NCBI GenBank assembly: GCA_050725495.1
Contig: JBOHHM010000007.1
Location: 1-7,197 of the forward strand
DNA length: 7,197 nt
DNA from: JBOHHM01 sp050725495
GTDB taxonomy: Bacteria; Pseudomonadota; Gammaproteobacteria; Burkholderiales; Burkholderiaceae_C
Direction: 5' to 3'
The position numbers and the translations under genes were made by a program. The stretch's first letter is position 1; each line of letters opens with the position of its first letter. Shown here piece by piece: positions 1 to 7,197 of this stretch. A model generated the notes under the pieces. It ran no database searches, was not told where the DNA came from, and saw nothing but the letters and a program-made list of their open reading frames with translations.

Positions 1-2133
<2,133 letters not shown>

Positions 2134-2142
2134 GAAACAACC

Positions 2143-2208
2143 TCAGGACTTCAAACAAGAAACAAACAAGCGCCGCAAGCGCCCGGCGCGGGTAGGAGGA
2201 AAAGGCAT
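2143..2208 (-). CDS. Possible 21-residue leader peptide upstream of rpoD
   Basis: A short frame in the rpoD leader starts at ATG 2206-2208 and ends with TGA at 2143-2145, giving 21 residues rich in Pro, Arg and Leu (starts MPFPPTRAG, ends VSCLKS). It is preceded by a full AGGAGG Shine-Dalgarno sequence at 2218-2223 with a 9-nt spacer, better than the one in front of rpoD itself. Its stop codon overlaps the rpoD ribosome binding site GAGG (2141-2144), an arrangement typical of translational coupling. I do not recognise the peptide. It lies in a GC-rich stretch and could be a chance frame, so it is offered as a candidate only. Confidence 0.25.
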   Translation of the reverse strand: MPFPPTRAGRLRRLFVSCLKS

Positions 2209-2218
2209 GAACCCTGGC

Positions 2219-2233
2219 CTCCTGTCAGAGGAG
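2219..2233 (-). promoter_or_regulatory. Small hairpin over the leader-ORF ribosome binding site
   Basis: On the minus strand CTCCT (2233-2229) can pair with AGGAG (2223-2219) around a 5-nt loop CTGAC. The 3' arm covers most of the AGGAGG in front of the candidate leader ORF, so folding would hide that site. The stem is only 5 bp and its stability in the cell is uncertain. Confidence 0.3.
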
Positions 2234-2367
2234 AAATCCTCGGTGGCAAGATGGTGGGCGAACATTTGGTGTGCAGCCCTTGCGGGAAGGGGGGCGGGTC
2301 GTGCGCTTGTGTCACGGTTGGCCGGGTCCGGAGGTACTGCTGTCGCTCTTGCCGTTAGCAACCTTAC

Positions 2368-2393
2368 ATTATACCGCGAGTCTGAATTTTCAA
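2368..2393 (-). promoter_or_regulatory. Putative rpoD promoter
   Basis: On the minus strand a perfect -10 hexamer TATAAT lies at 2373-2368. A TTGAAA lies at 2393-2388, but the spacer is only 14 bp, shorter than the preferred 16-18. The true -35 may therefore be the weaker CCTTGA or CCCTTG register just upstream, or an activator may be needed. The start of transcription would fall near 2361, giving a leader of about 225-230 nt before the rpoD ATG. The TTGAAA begins 5 nt after the dnaG stop codon, so there is no room for a terminator between dnaG and this promoter, and read-through from dnaG is expected. Confidence 0.6.
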
Positions 2394-2398
2394 GGGCT

Positions 2399-4270
2399 TC
2401 AGGCGATTTTTGGTGCCATCAGGCCGCGGCGGCGCTCATGGAGTGCGCGGTAGCGCTGCAGCGCAGTCGGGTCTGACTCGGCGGCGGCCAGGGCCTCGGT
2501 TTCCTGCAGTTTCAGCCGGTCGATCAGGATCAGCTTGAGCAGACCCCGCAGTTCCTGGCCCGATTCTTTGGGTTCCGCCGGCGCACCCGTGGCCGGCCCC
2601 GACATGAGCTGCAGAGCCAGGGCTTCAAACTCGTGCTCGCGCAGCTCCTCGCGCAGCGCGCCCCAAGGCAGCGGGCCGTGCTCATGGAGCTGGCGGTCCA
2701 GCCAGACAAACAGCGGCCCGTGCGGCGCGGGCAGCTCGCAGAGCATGGCGTGATCTTCGTGGGACAGGGCTTCCCAGGCCGCCATATTGGCCAGCAGCAG
2801 CCGTGCCGCATGGTCGGTCCGGCTGGCCGGCCTGGCGCGGCCGCCCAGCCGCGGGCCCGGCGCCGAGTATTCGGATGGTTTGGGTCCTTGGCCCGCGGCA
2901 TAGGGGCGCTGGTTGCTACCTTTTCGATAGCGTTTCCCGCTCTCAGGCGGGTTCTGCGCCGGGCTGCCGCTCCAGAGCCCGGCCAGATCCCGGCCGTCGA
3001 GCTGCACCAGATCGGCCAGCTCGGCCAGCAGCTGGCGCTTGAGTGCGCCGTCGGGCAGCTCGCTCCACAGGGGTTTGGCGTTGCTGGCCAAGCGGGCGCG
3101 GCCTTCGGCCGTGTGGAGGTCGCAGCCCTCGCGCGCCGACTCCACCAGGAAGCGGCTCAGCGGCAAGGCCTCGCTCACATGGCGCGAAAACGCCTCCTTG
3201 CCGAATTCACGAATGAAGCTGTCGGGGTCGTGCTCGGGCGGCAGGAATAGGAATTTCACGCTGCGCACATCGCTGGCATAGGGCAGGGCGCCGTCCAATG
3301 CCTTGCGCGCCGCGCGCCGGCCGGCGGCGTCGCCGTCAAAGCTGAACACCACGGCGTCGGTGAAGCGAAACAGCTTCTGCACGTGGTCGGCGGTGCAGGC
3401 CGTGCCCAGCGTGGCCACGGCATTGGGAAAGCCGAGCTGGGCCAGCGCCACCACGTCCATATAGCCCTCGGTCACCAGCACATAGCCCTGCTCGCGCAGC
3501 GCGTTGCGGGCCTCGAACAGGCCGTAGAGCTCGCGGCCCTTGCTGAACACCGGGGTTTCGGGTGAGTTCAGGTACTTTGGCTTTTCGTCGCCGAGCACCC
3601 GTCCGCCAAAGCCTATGCATTCGCCCTTGACGTTGCGGATCGGAAACATCACGCGGTCGCGGAAGCGGTCGTAGCGCTTGACTTCGCCCTGGGGGTCTTC
3701 CTCGTTGACGATGACCAGGCCGCTTTCGGCCAGCAGCGGGTCCTCGTAGTCGGGGAACACGCTGGCCAGGCTGCGCCAGCCCGCGGGCGCATAGCCCAGG
3801 CCGAACTGCTTGGCGATGGCGCCCGAAAGCCCCCGGCCCTTGAGGTAGGCGATCGCCTGGGGCGAGGTTTTCAGATGCTTTTTGTAGGCCTCGCCTGCTT
3901 TTTCGAGCACCTCGCTGAGCGTGGCCTGCTTCTGCCGCTGCTCGGCGGCCCGGGCCCGGTCCTGAGACAAGGCCTCGTCCTCGGGCACCTGCATCCCATA
4001 CTGCTGGGCCAGGTCCTTGACCGCCTCGACAAAGTTCATGCCCAGGTGTTCCATCAAGAAGCTGAGCGCATTGCCGTTTTTGCCGCAGCCAAAGCAGTGG
4101 TAGAACTGCTTGGCCGGGCTGACCGAGAACGAGGGCGACTTCTCCCCGTGGAACGGGCACAGGCCCATGAAATTGGCGCCGCCCTTCTTGAGCTGCACAT
4201 GGCGGCCGACGATCTCGACGACATCGGCGCGCGAGAGCAGTTCCTGGATGAAGGCTTGGGGGATGGCCAT
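2399..4270 (-). CDS. dnaG: DNA primase DnaG
   Basis: DnaG synthesises RNA primers at the replication fork and works with the DnaB helicase. The protein is 623 residues (E. coli 581). The N-terminal CHC2 zinc finger is complete: C38, H41, C59 and C62 (CPFH and CFGC). The catalytic core follows, with RYDRFRDRVMFPI at 199-211, the Toprim glutamate in TEGYMD (E268) and the metal-binding pair D312/D314 in FSFDGDAAG, then DPDSF at 348-352. A low-complexity linker (about 434-485) leads to the C-terminal helicase-binding domain (about 486-623). The start at 4270 matches the family N terminus (MAIPQAFIQELLSRADVVEIV). The frame stays open to 4441 but that part runs back into ggt and is not primase-like. 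No clear Shine-Dalgarno is seen. The rpoD gene follows after 265 bp. Codons 447-452 coincide with a family repeat (separate entry). Confidence 0.98.
   Translation of the reverse strand: MAIPQAFIQELLSRADVVEIVGRHVQLKKGGANFMGLCPFHGEKSPSFSVSPAKQFYHCFGCGKNGNALSFLMEHLGMNFVEAVKDLAQQYGMQVPEDEALSQDRARAAEQRQKQATLSEVLEKAGEAYKKHLKTSPQAIAYLKGRGLSGAIAKQFGLGYAPAGWRSLASVFPDYEDPLLAESGLVIVNEEDPQGEVKRYDRFRDRVMFPIRNVKGECIGFGGRVLGDEKPKYLNSPETPVFSKGRELYGLFEARNALREQGYVLVTEGYMDVVALAQLGFPNAVATLGTACTADHVQKLFRFTDAVVFSFDGDAAGRRAARKALDGALPYASDVRSVKFLFLPPEHDPDSFIREFGKEAFSRHVSEALPLSRFLVESAREGCDLHTAEGRARLASNAKPLWSELPDGALKRQLLAELADLVQLDGRDLAGLWSGSPAQNPPESGKRYRKGSNQRPYAAGQGPKPSEYSAPGPRLGGRARPASRTDHAARLLLANMAAWEALSHEDHAMLCELPAPHGPLFVWLDRQLHEHGPLPWGALREELREHEFEALALQLMSGPATGAPAEPKESGQELRGLLKLILIDRLKLQETEALAAAESDPTALQRYRALHERRRGLMAPKIA
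2915..2932 (-). repeat. Short CGCTATC-type repeat copy inside dnaG
   Basis: The minus strand reads CGCTATCGAAAAGGTAGC and matches 15 of 18 positions of the intergenic copy at 6340-6357. It sits in frame in the dnaG linker and encodes RYRKGS (residues 447-452). I associate the CGCTATCaaaaa-agc core with a dispersed Comamonadaceae repeat, from memory and not from a search. The copy is short, and convergence in a low-complexity linker is possible. Confidence 0.4.
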
Positions 4271-4277
4271 GCCGTGT

Positions 4278-4283
4278 ATTGTC
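4278..4283 (-). promoter_or_regulatory. Possible dnaG -10 element giving a leaderless mRNA
   Basis: On the minus strand GACAAT (4 of 6 matches to TATAAT) lies 7 nt before the dnaG ATG, so transcription from it would start at or next to the start codon. The sequence in between (ACACGGC) has no Shine-Dalgarno. No good -35 was found; the best is CTGTCC, 3 of 6, with a 16-bp spacer. This is weak evidence. Confidence 0.25.
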
Positions 4284-4348
4284 CCGGATTCGCGAGCCCG
4301 GACAGGCGCGACATGGTCAGCTGGGCCTGCCGCACTGGCCGTGATGCG

Positions 4349-4385
4349 TAATTGGAATCTGACCCCAATTAAGCCCCCAATTAAG
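4349..4385. repeat. REP-like inverted repeat with 12-bp tandem duplication between ggt and dnaG
   Basis: TAATTGG (4349-4355) and CCAATTA (4365-4371) form a perfect 7-bp inverted repeat around a 9-nt centre. The unit CCCCAATTAAG occurs twice in tandem (4363-4373 and 4375-4385, period 12). On the minus strand the inner part reads ATTGGGGTCAGATTCC, which resembles the GGGGTCAGA-containing repeats that I recall near REP-associated transposases (RAYTs) in proteobacteria. It begins 4 nt after the ggt stop codon. There is no T-run after the stem on the minus strand, so it does not look like an ordinary terminator, although mRNA end protection is possible. Confidence 0.5.
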
Positions 4386-4389
4386 ACGC

Positions 4390-6204
4390 TCAGTCGCCCA
4401 TCACCACCCCTTCGCGCCGCGGATCGGCGCCGCCCAGCCACATCGGCGTGCCATGCACCTGGCCGCGCGTGATGGCCTGCAGGCCGCTGGTCATGGCCTG
4501 CTCGCGCACCTCATGGCCGCGCGCCCTCAGCGCCTCGACGGTGGCGGGGGGGAAACGTTTTTCTTCCATCATGGTCGGGCCGTTGAGCGAGGCGAAATTG
4601 GGCAGGTTGATGGCCTGCTGGGGCGTCAACCCCCAGTTGAGCACGCCATACAAGGTTTTGGCGGTGAAGTGGATGATCAATGCGCCGCCCGGGCTGCCGC
4701 CGCTCATGACCAGCTGGCCGGTGGCCTTGTCGAACACCAGCGTCGGCGACATCGACGAGCGCGGGCGCTTGCCGGCTTGCACGCGGTTGGCAACGGGCTT
4801 GCCTTCGGCGTCGGTGGGCGCAAAGCTGAAGTCGGTGAGCTCGTTGTTCAGCAGAAAACCCTTGACCATCTGGCGCGCGCCGAACTGGTCTTCGATCGTC
4901 GTGGTCATCGCAATTGCGTTGCCGTACGGGTCGACGATGCTGATATGCGAGGTGCCGTATTCGGGCTGCTCGGCCATCGGGGCGTAGGAGGTCTTGACGC
5001 CGCCGGGTGTGCCGGGCTTGGCGATTTTCATGCTTTGCCCCCCGGGGCCCTGCGCGATCAGTTTGGTGCGTTCGGCCAGGTAGCCGGGCGCCAGCAGGCT
5101 CATCCAGCTGCCGGCCGGTGGCTGCACGAAGTCGGGGTCGCCGAGGTACTGGGCGCGGTCGGCAAAGGCCAGGCGCGAGGCCTCGGTGTAGAGGTGCAGC
5201 CAGTCGGCCGATGGCAGGCCATCCTGCGGTGCCAGCGTGGCAGCGTTGGTCTGGTTCAGCATGCCCAGGATCTGGCCTACGGCGATCGCGCCCGAACTCG
5301 GCGGCGGGAAGCCGCAGATGCGGTAATCGCGGGCCCCTGCCCGATAGTCGGTGCAAATGGGCTCGCGCTTTTTCGGCTGGTAGCCCGCCAGGTCGGCCAT
5401 CGTCAGTTGGCCGGGGTTGGTCGGGTGCCTTTGCACCTTGTCGACGATGGCTTGGGCCACCTCGCCTTCGAGCAGACCCTTGGAGCCTTCGGCGGCGATC
5501 TTCCTCAACACGGCGGCCAGTTCGGGGTTGCGCAGGTTGAAGCCCACGTCGCGCGCTTCGCCGTCGGGTTTGTAGAAGTAGGCCGCGGCCACCGGGTCTT
5601 TCTTCAGATGGGCGTCGGCCTTGACCAGGGTGTTGAGCCGGGCGCTGACCTTGAAGCCGCCTTCGGCCAGCGTGATGGCCGGCTCGAACAGCCGGCCCCA
5701 AGGCAGTTTGCCGTACTGCTGGTGCGCCATCTCCAGCATGCGCACCGTGCCCGGCACGCCGACCGAGCGGCCGCCGACCACGCCCTCGTAAAACGGCAGG
5801 GGCTTGCCGTCGGCGCCGATGAAGAGCTTGTCGTCGGCCGCTGCGGGGGCGGTTTCACGGCCGTCGAAGGCTTCGACGGCCTTGCCGTTGTAGTGCAGCA
5901 GGAAGGCGCCGCCGCCTATGCCGCTGGACTGCGGCTCCACCAGCGTCAGCACCATTTGCACCGCGATCGCCGCGTCGATGGCCGAGCCGCCGGCCCTGAG
6001 CACCTGGTAGCCCGCGTCGGTGGCCAGCGGGTTGGCGGCGGCCACCGCGAACTTGCTCGTGGCCCAGCCGGGCTTCTCGGTATAGCCCGAGGCGCCCTCG
6101 GGCTGAGGCGGAACGGTGTAGCTGAAGGGCGGCGGTGAACTCGCGCAGCCGAGCAACAACAGGGCGGCAGCGAGGGCGGTGAAGGCTGGAACGCGGATTT
6201 TCAT
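4390..6204 (-). CDS. ggt: Gamma-glutamyltransferase, predicted lipoprotein
   Basis: This enzyme transfers or hydrolyses the gamma-glutamyl group of glutathione and related compounds, and is an N-terminal nucleophile hydrolase that cleaves itself into two subunits. The product has 604 residues. Residues 1-20 are a lipoprotein signal peptide (MKIRVPAFTA, then a Leu/Ala-rich core ending LLLGC) with lipid-anchored C20. Ala at +2 favours the outer membrane by the Lol rule. The large subunit carries SSGIGGGAF (93-101) and the substrate-binding arginine R116 in DGRETAP. Self-cleavage is expected before T418 in YGTSHISIVD, making T418 the nucleophile. The small subunit has NNELTDFS (453-460), RPRSSMSPT (480-488) and the oxyanion motif GGSPGG (502-507). 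E455 stands where E. coli has Gln, and the lid-loop segment lacks the E. coli-type tyrosine, so the true substrate is less certain; a cephalosporin-acylase-like activity is possible. The start at 6204 is chosen for its signal peptide and GGAG 5 nt upstream. Confidence 0.93.
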   Translation of the reverse strand: MKIRVPAFTALAAALLLLGCASSPPPFSYTVPPQPEGASGYTEKPGWATSKFAVAAANPLATDAGYQVLRAGGSAIDAAIAVQMVLTLVEPQSSGIGGGAFLLHYNGKAVEAFDGRETAPAAADDKLFIGADGKPLPFYEGVVGGRSVGVPGTVRMLEMAHQQYGKLPWGRLFEPAITLAEGGFKVSARLNTLVKADAHLKKDPVAAAYFYKPDGEARDVGFNLRNPELAAVLRKIAAEGSKGLLEGEVAQAIVDKVQRHPTNPGQLTMADLAGYQPKKREPICTDYRAGARDYRICGFPPPSSGAIAVGQILGMLNQTNAATLAPQDGLPSADWLHLYTEASRLAFADRAQYLGDPDFVQPPAGSWMSLLAPGYLAERTKLIAQGPGGQSMKIAKPGTPGGVKTSYAPMAEQPEYGTSHISIVDPYGNAIAMTTTIEDQFGARQMVKGFLLNNELTDFSFAPTDAEGKPVANRVQAGKRPRSSMSPTLVFDKATGQLVMSGGSPGGALIIHFTAKTLYGVLNWGLTPQQAINLPNFASLNGPTMMEEKRFPPATVEALRARGHEVREQAMTSGLQAITRGQVHGTPMWLGGADPRREGVVMGD

Positions 6205-6235
6205 GGCATCTCCGGGAGTTGAGCGTGCGATGTTA
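6205..6235 (-). promoter_or_regulatory. ggt ribosome binding site and possible -10
   Basis: On the minus strand GGAG (6213-6210) lies 5 nt before the ggt ATG and decides this start over the in-frame ATG at 6267. TAACAT (6235-6230) matches 4 of 6 of the -10 consensus and would give a leader of about 20 nt. No convincing -35 was found, so the promoter part is tentative. Confidence 0.4.
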
Positions 6236-6277
6236 CGCCCGCCCCTGGGGACAGCTGCCCGGTACACACCAAGAAGA

Positions 6278-6313
6278 CGGCCGATATGCCCTTGTTCAGG
6301 GTCATATCGGCCG
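6278..6313 (-). terminator. Strong hairpin between the dehydrogenase gene and ggt, possible terminator
   Basis: An 11-bp perfect inverted repeat (6278-6288 CGGCCGATATG with 6303-6313 CATATCGGCCG) is extended inward by 4 more base pairs (CCCT 6289-6292 with AGGG 6298-6301) after one bulged base at 6302, leaving a 5-nt loop. It lies 57 nt past the dehydrogenase stop. On the minus strand it is followed by a weak T-rich stretch (TCTTCTT), which supports a terminator for that gene. On the plus strand no T-run follows. An operator or repeat origin is an alternative. Confidence 0.55.
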
Positions 6314-6339
6314 GTAGCCCTCTAAAAGAGAGCCCGATG

Positions 6340-6357
6340 CGCTATCAAAAATGCAGC
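6340..6357 (+). repeat. Short CGCTATC-type repeat copy, intergenic
   Basis: CGCTATCAAAAATGCAGC on the plus strand matches 15 of 18 positions of the copy in dnaG (2915-2932, opposite strand). It lies between the hairpin and the stop of the dehydrogenase gene. I associate it with a dispersed family repeat of Comamonadaceae, recalled rather than searched. The rest of this gap shows no gene. Confidence 0.45.
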
Positions 6358-6369
6358 TTGCGAGTCGCC

Positions 6370-7128
<759 letters not shown>

Positions 7129-7144
7129 CTCGATCTCCTTTGAT

Positions 7145-7166
7145 TTGACGTTTACGTAAACGTCAA
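7145..7166. promoter_or_regulatory. Perfect 22-bp palindromic operator upstream of the dehydrogenase gene (LiuR-like)
   Basis: The half-site TTGACGTTTAC is followed directly by its exact reverse complement GTAAACGTCAA, an uninterrupted palindrome. It sits 16 bp before the dehydrogenase ATG, between a -10-like GATAAT (7171-7166, minus strand) and the ribosome binding site, so a bound repressor would block initiation. The TTTACGTAAA core resembles sites I recall for LiuR, the MerR-type regulator of branched-chain amino acid breakdown in proteobacteria, which fits the gene's predicted role. The regulator itself is not in the window. Confidence 0.7.
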
Positions 7167-7171
7167 TTATC
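7166..7171 (-). promoter_or_regulatory. Possible -10 element for the dehydrogenase gene
   Basis: GATAAT on the minus strand (5 of 6 matches to TATAAT) touches the upstream edge of the palindrome, so transcription would start inside the operator. No clear -35 was found 16-18 bp upstream. Alternatively the TTGACG of the palindrome itself acts as a -35, but no good -10 follows it. Confidence 0.35.
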
Positions 7172-7197
7172 GGCGATAAAAATGCCCGCTCGAGGCG

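Noticed and set aside
2143..2361. 72-codon frame starting at TTG in the rpoD leader
   Set aside because: The TTG lies at the predicted transcription start with no ribosome binding site. Only the last 21 codons, from an ATG with AGGAGG, are worth considering.
3336..4160. 274-codon minus-strand frame in another register of dnaG
   Set aside because: It is fully contained in dnaG, Arg/Gly/Pro/Ala-rich and lacks any motif. The dnaG frame carries the zinc finger and Toprim residues.
4349..4371. Inverted repeat after ggt as a rho-independent terminator
   Set aside because: The stem is AT-rich and short, and no T-run follows on the minus strand.
4271..4441. 57-codon N-terminal extension of dnaG
   Set aside because: The frame is open, but it crosses the intergenic repeat and enters the end of ggt. 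The family N terminus begins at the 4270 ATG.
4453..6138. 561-codon plus-strand frame opposite ggt
   Set aside because: It is the mirror of a well-supported gamma-glutamyltransferase gene, has no recognisable domain and shows the same low-complexity composition as other antisense frames here.
6205..6267. 21-codon upstream extension of ggt
   Set aside because: It would place an Arg-rich stretch ahead of the lipoprotein signal peptide. The ATG at 6204 has a GGAG site and begins the signal peptide correctly.
7182..7197. Plus-strand ATG near the window end as the start of a divergent gene
   Set aside because: Only five codons are visible and there is no Shine-Dalgarno, so it cannot be supported from this sequence.

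Overview
This window comes from a GC-rich betaproteobacterium, most likely Burkholderiales, family Comamonadaceae (Acidovorax/Polaromonas/Variovorax relatives). The evidence is the RpoD and DnaG sequences, the GC-biased third codon positions, which open long spurious antisense frames, and two copies of a short CGCTATC-type repeat that I associate with this family. All four genes lie on the minus strand, so transcription runs from high to low coordinates. No RNA gene, CRISPR array, intact insertion sequence or phage gene was seen.

In transcription order the layout is as follows. (1) At 7145-7166 there is a perfect 22-bp palindromic operator, followed by a gene for a short-chain dehydrogenase closely resembling mitochondrial HSD17B10 (6370-7128). 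This is probably a 3-hydroxyacyl-CoA or 3-hydroxy-2-methylbutyryl-CoA dehydrogenase of isoleucine and acyl-CoA breakdown. (2) A 165-bp gap holds a strong hairpin and a family repeat. (3) Next is a lipoprotein gamma-glutamyltransferase gene, ggt (4390-6204). (4) A 119-bp gap holds a REP-like inverted repeat with a 12-bp tandem duplication, and a possible promoter for the next gene that would give a leaderless mRNA. (5) dnaG, DNA primase, lies at 2399-4270. (6) A 265-bp gap has a perfect TATAAT promoter and a long leader, with a possible 21-codon upstream ORF whose stop overlaps the rpoD ribosome binding site. (7) rpoD, the primary sigma factor, runs off the window at position 1 and lacks most of region 4.

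dnaG and rpoD are the core of the macromolecular synthesis operon, which couples replication initiation to transcription. No terminator is visible between them, so rpoD is probably read both from dnaG and from its own promoter. The usual upstream partner rpsU (often with a yqeY/gatB-like gene in this group) is absent here and ggt takes its place. The repeat remnants at that junction suggest a past rearrangement. ggt and the dehydrogenase share strand but are separated by a hairpin and probably belong to separate transcription units.

Most of the window is ordinary chromosomal core, and I do not see a wholly new multi-gene system. The points most worth a second look are the operator before the dehydrogenase, the rpoD leader, the repeat-like segment inside the dnaG linker, and the repeat-marked ggt/dnaG junction.
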